64,000 nucleotides of DNA. Origin: an uncultured Clostridia bacterium. Its GTDB lineage: Bacteria > Bacillota > Clostridia > Christensenellales > UBA3700. Where the stretch lies: NCBI GenBank assembly GCA_944380395.1, contig CALWHM010000003.1, forward strand, positions 1 to 64,000, written 5' to 3'. Positions 28,285 to 35,526 of this stretch are shown piece after piece. The notes beneath the pieces are model-generated. The model was not told where the DNA came from, did not search any database, and saw only the letters and a program-made list of their open reading frames with translations. Both the position numbers and the translations under genes were made by a program. Position 1 is the stretch's first letter, and every line of letters starts with the position of its first letter.

Positions 28285-28562
28285 ATGCCGAACAGGAACA
28301 ATACAAACACGCCTCAGGACATTTCTTTTCGGCGCTTTTGCACAGCCGTCACTTGACAATACTCAGTATTGTCTGCCCTCCGCCCGCACAAAATCACCTG
28401 AAAACCTCTCGCCCTGAGGTGCTTTGCAGTCCCGCGCCTGCGGATTTCTTGTCGATACAAGGAAGTCGCCGCAGGCAATACTCTGTATTGTCAAGGCGAA
28501 TGACGCCGCAGCGGCTGAAATCGGCGGCGCCGGACCGCGTTTGTATTGTTCCTGTTCGGCAT
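28285..28562. repeat. 278-bp element bounded by perfect 24-bp inverted repeats, with nested stems
   Basis: Arms 28285-28308 and 28539-28562 are exact reverse complements (ATGCCGAACAGGAACAATAC... inward). Inside lie an 11-bp inverted pair CTTGACAATAC/GTATTGTCAAG (28352-28362/28485-28495), the palindrome GACAATACT-C-AGTATTGTC (28355-28373), and GCCTGCGG/CCGCAGGC (28436-28443/28469-28476) enclosing CTTGT-CGAT-ACAAG. No transposase frame and no clear target duplication, so either a MITE-like element or a structured RNA. Confidence 0.8.
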
Positions 28563-28647
28563 CCTGTACGTGACTGAGGAAAAAGACGGCTTGACACAGT
28601 AGGAGGGTGCTTATACACAGCGCCCTCGCGGGCGGAAAAAGCGTGAG

Positions 28648-28679
28648 AAAAAAATTAAAGCGGCAACACCTTGCCGCTT
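28648..28679 (-). terminator. Terminator of the DUF368 gene
   Basis: AAGCGGCAA-GGTG-TTGCCGCTT then TAATTTTTTT on the minus strand. Confidence 0.8.
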
Positions 28680-28692
28680 ATAATTATTTGAA

Positions 28693-29730
28693 TTAGCTTT
28701 TTTCGCCCAACCCTTTCTTTTTCCGTTCGTAGCGGACGAACAGATACGCCACAACCGCTCCGATGAAAAAGAGCACTATACCGAGAGAGAGGTCGAGGGC
28801 GTCCACGCCGGAGGAGGACCACTCCTTATAGACGGCAAAGACGTCGGAGTTGAAAAAGAGGGTGAGGAGGGAGCCGAGGGAGAGTCCCACTATCATAAAA
28901 AATGCGGTGGCGCGCGCTTTTTTGAAGATGGCGTCGAGCACCTTGGAGAAAGTGACAAGTCCTATCGCAAAGCCGAGCACCATACAAAAATATACGAGCA
29001 GGACCATGGGGTTTTCCTTCCAATAGGTAAGGTGCACGCTGTTCATTATGGAAGAGAAGTAGCCGAACGCCATAAGTATGGCGGTGGCGGAAAGTCCGGG
29101 CACCACCTGCGTTATAGCCACAACGTAACCTATCAATATAAATATGATATAGTGGTAAAACTCCAAGCCTTCAAGCGGGCGCTCCCCTTCCGTGCCGAAA
29201 GTAGTGCCCAGCGCAATGGCGATGGGGATAGCCACGCCCAAAATCATCAAGAGCACGCGAAGCGCGTTGGGTTTTTCGCCCTTTATTTCGTCCTTGACGG
29301 CGGGGAAAGCGCCTATCATCATACCCGCGAACAATCCCACCACCGTGAACGGCACCACAGCCATAAGCTGCTGTATCGCAAAAAAGCCGAGCAAAAAGCC
29401 CGCCGCCGCGCCTATCACTATGGGCAGCAGGAACTTTACGCACGCGGCAAAGCGCTTGAACAGATTGCCCAAAGCGTAAATTATCTTGTCATAGAGTTTG
29501 AAAATAATGGCTACGGTGGAACCGCTCACACCGGGAACTATTATCGCAAGACCTATAAAAAGTCCCAAAAGCCCGCCGCGCGCCACGTCCTTGGCGTTCT
29601 CATATGCCAAGTCGGGTCTGTCCGGCTCGTTCTCCGGCTGACCTTCCGCCTGCGGCTTTTGTATGACGTCAGGGTTTTTATCGCCGTTTTCGGCGTTTTC
29701 GTTATTTTGAGAAATATCTTCCTTGTCCAT
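28693..29730 (-). CDS. DUF368 membrane protein (PopT-type polyprenyl-phosphate translocase family)
   Basis: 345 aa. A polar Asn/Glu/Pro-rich N-terminus (about 40 residues) precedes eight or more membrane helices. The two family repeats are visible as GLAIIVPGVSGSTVAIIF and ITQVVPGLSATAILMAFG. Members of DUF368 have been reported to recycle undecaprenyl phosphate across the membrane; that role is inferred from the family. There is no Shine-Dalgarno. The ATG (29730) is one base past the predicted transcript start, so a leaderless start is likely. Confidence 0.88.
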   Translation of the reverse strand: MDKEDISQNNENAENGDKNPDVIQKPQAEGQPENEPDRPDLAYENAKDVARGGLLGLFIGLAIIVPGVSGSTVAIIFKLYDKIIYALGNLFKRFAACVKFLLPIVIGAAAGFLLGFFAIQQLMAVVPFTVVGLFAGMMIGAFPAVKDEIKGEKPNALRVLLMILGVAIPIAIALGTTFGTEGERPLEGLEFYHYIIFILIGYVVAITQVVPGLSATAILMAFGYFSSIMNSVHLTYWKENPMVLLVYFCMVLGFAIGLVTFSKVLDAIFKKARATAFFMIVGLSLGSLLTLFFNSDVFAVYKEWSSSGVDALDLSLGIVLFFIGAVVAYLFVRYERKKKGLGEKS

Positions 29731-29737
29731 TAAAATC

Positions 29738-29766
29738 AGTATAACACTTTTATATGCAAATTACAA
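29738..29766 (-). promoter_or_regulatory. Promoter of the DUF368 gene, leaderless type
   Basis: TTGTAA (29761-29766), 17-bp spacer, TATACT (29738-29743); expected +1 at 29731. Confidence 0.7.
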
Positions 29767-29796
29767 CTCTTTATTTACAAGCCGCGCCGGCACGGA

Positions 29797-29820
29797 AAAT
29801 GCCGCAAGTTCCCCTGCGGC
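29797..29820 (-). terminator. Terminator after the decayed gene fragment
   Basis: GCCGCA-GGGGAACT-TGCGGC then ATTTTCC on the minus strand; the plus strand reads ACTTTTT after the stem. Confidence 0.6.
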
Positions 29821-29839
29821 ACTTTTTCCCGAAAATGCT

Positions 29840-30023
29840 TTACCACGCCTGCGTATCGTCGAAATCCAGCAAGGTGGGATCCACCGGCTTTTCTTATGGA
29901 CGCGTCGGATACGTCCGCTCCGTACACGTCGTGCAGTCTGCCCAGCACCTTAGTGCGTATTTGGTTCACGTAATGTTTAAGTCCGTGCTCGGTTATCTTG
30001 AAGGGCGCGTCTATTATGGTCAC
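29840..30023 (-). pseudogene. Frameshifted gene fragment of unknown family
   Basis: A protein-like frame starts at 30023 (VTIIDAPFKITEHGLKHYVN..., RTKVLGRLHDVYGADVSDASIRK). At a run of four A's the sense moves to the next frame, which continues KPVDPTLLDFDDTQAW and stops at 29840-29842 just before a terminator hairpin. There is no ribosome site or promoter, and a terminator lies just upstream, so this is the 3' end of a lost gene with one frameshift. I do not recognise the family. Confidence 0.5.
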
Positions 30024-30024
30024 G

Positions 30025-30052
30025 AAAAAAGCGCCCCATAGGGCGCCTTTTT
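30025..30052 (-). terminator. Terminator of the OYE-type flavoprotein gene
   Basis: GCGCCC-TATG-GGGCGC then TTTTTTCG on the minus strand; the plus strand also ends CTTTTTAG. Confidence 0.8.
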
Positions 30053-30071
30053 AGTTTTGCTTTTAATGCGG

Positions 30072-32120
30072 TTACAACTTCATACCCACTTTTCTGGCGC
30101 GCCATATGACCGTGCGCAGATTGCCCACTTCATAGGCGTCGCCCACGGTGAGCGCCTTTTTCCCGCCTTCAAGCGGCGCAGGCGTGTATCCTACGGAAGT
30201 TATCACGCTGTCCGCCTTTACCTTTATCTTTTTGCCGTCTTTATCCTTGATGATAACGCCGCCTTCTTCTATCTTCTCCACTCCGCTTTCAAGATACACG
30301 GGCGTGTTTTTGAACTTGAAGTAATCCCTGAGATATGAAGAGTTGGCAAGGCACACTCCGCGCGCGGCGATAAGGTCGTTTTTCATCTCCACTATCACGG
30401 GGCGTTTGCCCTTTTGAATAAGGTCGTAAGCTATCTCGCAGCCGGTGAGTCCGCCGCCGACTATCACCACGTCCTCTCCCACGGGCGCACCCAGCAGATA
30501 GTCCACCGCCTCCACGGCGCGCTCTACGCCGGGAATGCGCGGCGTGCGCGGTCTGGAACCAGTTGCCACCACGACTTTGTCCGCCTTTACAGAAGAGATA
30601 TCCTTGACTTCCGTATTGAATTTTACCGTTATGCCCGCCTTCTTCACCTCGTCTATATACCAGCGTATCAGCTGTTTGTCCTGCTCCTTGAAGTCGGGCG
30701 CGGCGGCGGCTATGAACACTCCGCCCAACTTATCGGACTTTTCGTAAATAGTGACGTCGTGCCCGCGCTTTGCCGCGGTAAGCGCGACTTCCATACCGCC
30801 TATACCGCCGCCTATCACGGCTATCTTCCTCTTAACGTTTGCGGGCGTTATGTCGTATTTGCCGCTCTGCATAGTCTGAGGATTGAGCGCGCAGCGCGCC
30901 ATATGCGAAGCGTCCTCGAATTTTTCATCGTTCGCCACGCCCTTGTAATGCGCCATATCAAAGCAGGCGTTATGACAGCAGATGCAGGGCTTTATCTCGC
31001 TCTCTCTGCCCTCAACCAGCTTGGTCACCCATTGCTGATCGGTGAGGAATTGGCGCGCCACGCCCATAGCGTCTATCCTGCCCTCCTTTATCGCCTCTGC
31101 GGCGTCTGCGGGGCGCATTCTGCCCGCGCATACCACGGGTATGTCCACGAATTTTTTGATGTGCGCCACGTCGTCCAGATTGCAGTTTACGGGCATATAT
31201 GCCGGCGGATGCGCCCAATACCACGCGTCATAAGTGCCGTTATCCGCGTTCAGCATATCGTATCCCGCGTCCTGCAAATACTTGGCGGCGCGCTCGCTTT
31301 CCTCCATATCGCGCCCCACTTCCACGTATTCTTCGCCGGGTACGGCGCCCTCGCAAAAGCCTTTGGTCTTGCTTATCACGGAATATCTGAGCGATACGGG
31401 ATAGTCCTTTCCGCACTCCTTTTTGATAGCCTGCACCACTTGGACGGGGAAGCGGTAACGGTTTTCAAAGCTGCCGCCGTATTCGTCCGTGCGCTTGTTG
31501 GTGTAAGGCAGAGTGAATTGATCCAAAAGATATCCCTCGTGCACGGCGTGCACCTCCACGCCGTCCACGCCCGCTTCCTTGCACAGCTTTGCCGTTTGGG
31601 CAAAGGCGTAGATAAACTGCTCTATCTCCTTTTTGGTGAGCGCGCGGCACATCACGTCCTCCGCCCAGCGCGAAGGAAGTTCGCTCGGCGAAGCGCATAT
31701 GTGCTGAATATCTATTATCGGCTTCATCAAAGCGCCCAGCGGCTTATATTTCAAAAAGGGCACGAGCGCGTCGGTTATTGCAAACGACCTGCCGAAGCCC
31801 GCGGTGAGCTGCACGAACAGTTTGGCGCCCGTCTTGTGTATCTCGTCCATAAACTGTTTGAGCTTTTTGAACTTGCCCTTGCCCTGATACAGCCACTTGC
31901 CCAAAATGGTGTCCCTCAAAGGCGCGATGCCCGGGATTATAAGTCCCACGTTGTTTTGAGCTATCTGCCTGAACAGCGCGGCGGCTTCATTGTCGAAATG
32001 GTTAGGCTCCATCCAGCCGAAGAGCGACGTGCCGCCCATCGGGCACATAACTATTCTGTTTTTGATCTCCACGTTCCCTATCTTCCAAGGGGTGAAGAGT
32101 GCGGAATATTTTTCGTCCAT
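30072..32120 (-). CDS. Old-yellow-enzyme/2,4-dienoyl-CoA-reductase-type FMN, FAD and 4Fe-4S oxidoreductase
   Basis: 682 aa with two halves. The N-terminal TIM barrel (to about 370) is an FMN-binding OYE domain (FTPWKIGNVEIKNRIVMCPM; GVDGVEVHAVHEGYLLDQF; MGVARQFLTDQQW). Next comes the cluster motif PCICCHNACFDM with a later Cys, then a FAD/NAD(P)H half with AVIGGGIGGMEVALTAAKRGHDVTIYE and VVIVGGGLTGCEIAYDL. The layout matches FadH, enoate reductases and BaiH-like NADH:flavin reductases, which reduce activated C=C bonds. The exact substrate cannot be given. AAGGAGG before ATG 32120 sets the start; the frame is open further up without a ribosome site. Confidence 0.9.
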   Translation of the reverse strand: MDEKYSALFTPWKIGNVEIKNRIVMCPMGGTSLFGWMEPNHFDNEAAALFRQIAQNNVGLIIPGIAPLRDTILGKWLYQGKGKFKKLKQFMDEIHKTGAKLFVQLTAGFGRSFAITDALVPFLKYKPLGALMKPIIDIQHICASPSELPSRWAEDVMCRALTKKEIEQFIYAFAQTAKLCKEAGVDGVEVHAVHEGYLLDQFTLPYTNKRTDEYGGSFENRYRFPVQVVQAIKKECGKDYPVSLRYSVISKTKGFCEGAVPGEEYVEVGRDMEESERAAKYLQDAGYDMLNADNGTYDAWYWAHPPAYMPVNCNLDDVAHIKKFVDIPVVCAGRMRPADAAEAIKEGRIDAMGVARQFLTDQQWVTKLVEGRESEIKPCICCHNACFDMAHYKGVANDEKFEDASHMARCALNPQTMQSGKYDITPANVKRKIAVIGGGIGGMEVALTAAKRGHDVTIYEKSDKLGGVFIAAAAPDFKEQDKQLIRWYIDEVKKAGITVKFNTEVKDISSVKADKVVVATGSRPRTPRIPGVERAVEAVDYLLGAPVGEDVVIVGGGLTGCEIAYDLIQKGKRPVIVEMKNDLIAARGVCLANSSYLRDYFKFKNTPVYLESGVEKIEEGGVIIKDKDGKKIKVKADSVITSVGYTPAPLEGGKKALTVGDAYEVGNLRTVIWRARKVGMKL

Positions 32121-32142
32121 ACAAAACCTCCTTATCGCTTTA

Positions 32143-32171
32143 ATTGTACCCCCATAAAGCCGAACTGTCAA
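32143..32171 (-). promoter_or_regulatory. Promoter of the OYE-type gene
   Basis: TTGACA (32166-32171), 17-bp spacer, TACAAT (32143-32148). Confidence 0.75.
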
Positions 32172-32240
32172 TACTCAATTTGAAAATTTATCCCCGATTT
32201 AGTTTTTTCCGAACGCTTTGCCGGGCACGGGCGCGCGGGA

Positions 32241-32269
32241 TTGACATACCGCCGCAAATGTTGTAAAAT
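32241..32269 (+). promoter_or_regulatory. Promoter of the alpha-galactosidase gene, with leader hairpin
   Basis: TTGACA (32241-32246), 17-bp spacer, TAAAAT (32264-32269). The leader contains GCCCGCCG-TTCCGG-CGGCGGGC-type pairing (32289-32310) ending just before the ribosome site AGAGGTG. Confidence 0.75.
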
Positions 32270-32324
32270 GTAAAAAAGACAAAATGAAGCCCGCCGTTCC
32301 GGCGGCGGGCAAGAGGTGAAAATT

Positions 32325-33962
32325 ATGAGACGCAACGGCATGTGCCCCATCTGTTATCTGAAAAAACTCTTCTCCCGCCCCTCCAACGTAACGGACGTGT
32401 TTTACGATAAAAAATACGAAAACGGCGCGGCGCTCACTCCGCCGATGGGCTGGTCCAGCTGGAACACCTTCCGCAACCAAATAGACGACAAGCTTCTTAA
32501 AGAAACGGCCCGGGCAATGAAGGACAACGGACTTATAGAAGCGGGATACAAATATATAAATCTGGACGACTGCTGGCATTCTTCAATGCGCGACGAGGAC
32601 GGACTGCTGCAAGGCGACCTCACCCGCTTCCCCGAAGGCATACCCGCGCTTGTGTCCGAACTCAACGCACTTGGACTGAAAGTGGGCATTTATTCGAGCA
32701 ACGGCACTTTTACCTGCGAAGATCTGCCCGCCAGCCTGCACCACGAAAAGAGCGACGCCTACACTTTCGCAAAATGGGGGATAGAATACTTCAAGTACGA
32801 CTTCTGCCACAACGAAAAGATAAGCAAGTACGCGCCGCTGGTGTTCTCCGTGTCCGTGGCTCCCGTGGGCGGCAGGGATATACTCACCGTGGGCTGTGAG
32901 GACGCCATACTCTACGGCACGGCAAAGCTGATGCCCGACAAGCGCCTGCCCGGCGGAATGTACATATCCGGACTGGACGGGGCAAGCGGAAAAGCCGTGT
33001 TCAAAAACATCTGCGTTCCCAAGGCGGGCAAATACGTGCTGACCATCAATATATTGAAGAAGGGACTTTACGACAAATTCCTTATAGCTTACGCGAACGA
33101 GGACAATTACTGCCGCTTTGAAATACCCTCTCAAAAGCCGTTCAACCTGTCCGCACGCTATCAGGCGTATATAGACCTTAAAGAAGGACTGAACACGATA
33201 AGCCTGTTCAACCCCGTCGCCACCCGCGCGGACAGCGCCATGGTGCAATATCAATATATGGGCAAAATGCTCAAAGAAGCGAGCGAACGCGTGGCAAAAG
33301 AGCAAGGCCGCGAGGTTAAGCCCATAGTGTTTTCCATATGCGAATGGGGACTGAACAAGCCGTGGAAGTGGGGCGCGACGGCGGGCAACCTGTGGCGCAC
33401 GACCATGGACATACGCCCGTGGTGGAAGTGGATGATGATGATTTACGGGCGCAACGTAAAACTGTATAAATACTCGCAAAAAGGCAATTGGAATGACCCG
33501 GATATGCTGGAAGTGGGCAACGGCAAACTTTCCCCCGCGCAAAACCGCAGCCATTTCACGCTGTGGTGTATGATGTGTTCCCCGCTTATTTTGGGCAACG
33601 ATCTGCGTAGTATGAAGAAAGAAGTTTTGGACATCATCACCAATAAAGAACTTATCGCGATAGACCAAGACGAGCTGGGCGTCCCCGCCAAGCGCGTGAA
33701 AAAAGGCGGAATAGACGTGCTTGCCCGCCCTCTGTCCGGCGGCAAATGGGCGGTGTGCTTCTTCAATAAGCGCGGAGAAAAAGACTTCTCCTTCCCCGTC
33801 AAAAAACTTGTGAGCGACGAGTATGTCAAACTCCCCTCCGCCTCTTCGTACTCCTATAAGGAAGTGTGGACGGGCAAGGAAGGCGCTTTCACAGATGCGA
33901 TAACGGGCAGCGTGGGCAAACACGACGTAAAAGTGTATATCCTTACCCCGCAAAAACAATAA
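32325..33962 (+). CDS. Alpha-galactosidase (GH27) with a beta-sandwich domain inserted in the barrel
   Basis: 545 aa, no signal peptide. The barrel begins LTPPMGWSSWNTF; the nucleophile is in YFKYDFC (D159) and the acid/base in WRTTMDIRPWW (D362); WNDPDMLEVGNG and MMCSPLILGNDLRSM are further GH27 signatures. Between the nucleophile strand and the next barrel strand (VKPIVFSICEWG) lie about 150 extra residues (about 165-315) that look like a CBM35/CBM6-type beta sandwich (ISGLDGASGKAVFKN, GKYVLTINILKKG, GLNTISLFNP). The N-terminus has a short CPIC motif. ATG 32325 has the ribosome site; an upstream GTG overlaps it. Confidence 0.92.
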   Translation: MRRNGMCPICYLKKLFSRPSNVTDVFYDKKYENGAALTPPMGWSSWNTFRNQIDDKLLKETARAMKDNGLIEAGYKYINLDDCWHSSMRDEDGLLQGDLTRFPEGIPALVSELNALGLKVGIYSSNGTFTCEDLPASLHHEKSDAYTFAKWGIEYFKYDFCHNEKISKYAPLVFSVSVAPVGGRDILTVGCEDAILYGTAKLMPDKRLPGGMYISGLDGASGKAVFKNICVPKAGKYVLTINILKKGLYDKFLIAYANEDNYCRFEIPSQKPFNLSARYQAYIDLKEGLNTISLFNPVATRADSAMVQYQYMGKMLKEASERVAKEQGREVKPIVFSICEWGLNKPWKWGATAGNLWRTTMDIRPWWKWMMMIYGRNVKLYKYSQKGNWNDPDMLEVGNGKLSPAQNRSHFTLWCMMCSPLILGNDLRSMKKEVLDIITNKELIAIDQDELGVPAKRVKKGGIDVLARPLSGGKWAVCFFNKRGEKDFSFPVKKLVSDEYVKLPSASSYSYKEVWTGKEGAFTDAITGSVGKHDVKVYILTPQKQ

Positions 33963-33979
33963 CAAATATCCGCATTAAA

Positions 33980-34012
33980 AAAGAGCCTTGCGGTTTAATT
34001 GCAAGGCTCTTT
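33980..34012. terminator. Bidirectional terminator between alpha-galactosidase and metallophosphoesterase
   Basis: AAAGAGCCTTGC...GCAAGGCTCTTT with A/T runs on both sides. Confidence 0.8.
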
Positions 34013-34033
34013 CCTTTTGTCCTTTCCGCAGGC

Positions 34034-35341
34034 TTATCTGTTGCCCTTTTCCGCGTACTTGAACGTGGGGAAGACTTCCGTTATATCGTATATCTCCGTA
34101 GCCGCGCTCTTGTCCGTGTGCACGGTGAACACGGTGGCGCCTATGGCTATATCGCGCGCCCATGCGTTTACGCCGGACGTTCTGCCGTAAGCCAAAAGCA
34201 CGTCCTCTCCGCAGCCGTATTTTGCCTTATTATCGTACGACGTCACAAACGAGTTGTTATGGTCGTGTCCCACGGAGATGAGCGTGGTGGAAGGATTTTC
34301 CGCTATTACCTTCATAAGTCCTTCGTCCCAGCGGGGAGCGTACACGCCCTCCTGCTTTACGAATTGCAAGTCGGAATATTTTTCGGGGGTTGCCGCCTTT
34401 GCCTTTTCGATATCGTCCTCAAAGGAAGGCACGCCGTACTCGTTTATCTCCCCGGGGGTTTCCGCCATTTCACGGTAAGCGTAATTGGGAACGTGCATAA
34501 ACAGCGCGGACTTTATGCCCTTTTCGCTGTATCCCTTCACCTTGCCTTCATACCACTCCACCTGTTTTTGGGTAAGCCCCACATAGCCCTGATCGGAGTA
34601 GCCGTCCGCGCCCGCTTGGTTGCCTGCGGGATCCACATAGAATTTGCCGTGGGTATCCATATGGAATATGGCGAACACGACTTCTCCCGACTTGTCTTCA
34701 AGCTCTATCACGTAATTGCCCACGCCCATAGCGTCCGGATCTTCAAGCTCTTCTTCGCTGCGCACGAGCAGGGAGTACTCATAGCCCGTGAGCAGGTCGT
34801 AAACTTCCTTATTGCCGCGGGTGTTTTCCGAGAAGAACGCCGTGCCCTTGGATTCGTCCAGCGTTTCCTTGCAGGCGGGAGCGTAATCGGCAAGTTTGTT
34901 CTGCTTGCCCTCCTTGCCTATCCATACGTCCTTGCCGTCCTCCTTGACGTGCTCTCCGTCATGGTTGCCGAAGGTGTACGCCCAATATATCTGCCTTTCT
35001 TCAAAGATGTTGGCGAGCGCGAGCAGAGCCTTGTCGCGCCCGGGAGGCGAGCCGGCGGTCACGTCGCCCGTGACTTCTACCAAGTCGGGCTTGACGGTGT
35101 CGAGCGCTTCTTCCACCCATTTGAACGTCTGCTTGTCCTTGTTGTAACTGCCGTTGGTAGTCAGGTGCAGATCGGTGAACTGCATGACCACAAAAGTGCC
35201 GTCGTCGCGCACGGTGAGGGAGGTGCGCTTTTGCACGTTCCCCTCTTTTTTGGTGCTGTCGTAACAGCCGCCGAGCACGGCGGTGAGAATGACTACCGTA
35301 ACTATCGCCAAAACGGCGGTGATAACGATAAACTTTTTCAT
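34034..35341 (-). CDS. Metallophosphoesterase lipoprotein
   Basis: 435 aa with lipobox LGGC (Cys near residue 26), so anchored outside the membrane. The calcineurin-like motifs are all present: FTDLHLT, EVTGDVT, TFGNHDGE, a middle His candidate in FHMDTHG, and VGHDHNN. It resembles purple-acid-phosphatase-like phosphodiesterases that act on phosphomono- or diesters in the cell envelope. It is a single gene with its own promoter. Confidence 0.9.
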   Translation of the reverse strand: MKKFIVITAVLAIVTVVILTAVLGGCYDSTKKEGNVQKRTSLTVRDDGTFVVMQFTDLHLTTNGSYNKDKQTFKWVEEALDTVKPDLVEVTGDVTAGSPPGRDKALLALANIFEERQIYWAYTFGNHDGEHVKEDGKDVWIGKEGKQNKLADYAPACKETLDESKGTAFFSENTRGNKEVYDLLTGYEYSLLVRSEEELEDPDAMGVGNYVIELEDKSGEVVFAIFHMDTHGKFYVDPAGNQAGADGYSDQGYVGLTQKQVEWYEGKVKGYSEKGIKSALFMHVPNYAYREMAETPGEINEYGVPSFEDDIEKAKAATPEKYSDLQFVKQEGVYAPRWDEGLMKVIAENPSTTLISVGHDHNNSFVTSYDNKAKYGCGEDVLLAYGRTSGVNAWARDIAIGATVFTVHTDKSAATEIYDITEVFPTFKYAEKGNR

Positions 35342-35388
35342 AATTCACTCGCTTTCCTTATTTGCGCCGCTTTCGGGCGCCTATGTTA

Positions 35389-35416
35389 ATTATACCACAT
35401 TGAAAAATATTGGCAA
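35389..35416 (-). promoter_or_regulatory. Promoter of the metallophosphoesterase gene
   Basis: TTGCCA (35411-35416), 16-bp spacer, TATAAT (35389-35394). Confidence 0.6.
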
Positions 35417-35475
35417 GGACAAGCCGCAAAAATATCCGCGCTTTCGCGCGTTATCCTTACGTTCCGCTTAAAAAA

Positions 35476-35504
35476 AGACCTTGAAGAGCTTTTCTCCAAG
35501 GTCT
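35476..35504 (-). terminator. Terminator of the apgM/surface-protein operon
   Basis: AGACCTTGGAGA-AAAGC-TCTTCAAGGTCT-type stem followed by TTTTTTT on the minus strand. Confidence 0.8.
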
Positions 35505-35526
35505 GCGTTTTTTATTTGCCGCCCGC

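Larger units (their letters stand above)
27891..28647. other. Gene-free block with AT palindromes and a 278-bp inverted-repeat element
   Basis: No convincing coding frame. It holds two perfect copies and one variant of the 22-bp AT palindrome (27982-28120), the motif GGCATAAT, and the element at 28285-28562. Short frames inside the element follow its inverted repeats and have no ribosome sites. Confidence 0.75.

Noticed and set aside
28285..28562. Insertion sequence with transposase
   Set aside because: Too short and without any transposase-like frame; only a non-autonomous element or RNA remains possible.
28285..28562. Known housekeeping RNA (RNase P, tmRNA, SRP RNA or 6S RNA)
   Set aside because: None of the conserved core motifs of RNase P, tmRNA or SRP RNA was seen on either strand, and the nested inverted repeats do not match a simple 6S-like bubble. 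A covariance-model search would decide.
30414..32183. 589-codon plus-strand frame opposite the OYE-type gene
   Set aside because: It is an antisense shadow: no known motif, no ribosome site, and it spans the promoter of the real gene.
32272..32324. Riboswitch in the alpha-galactosidase leader
   Set aside because: Only one short hairpin fits in about 50 nt, too little for a known aptamer.
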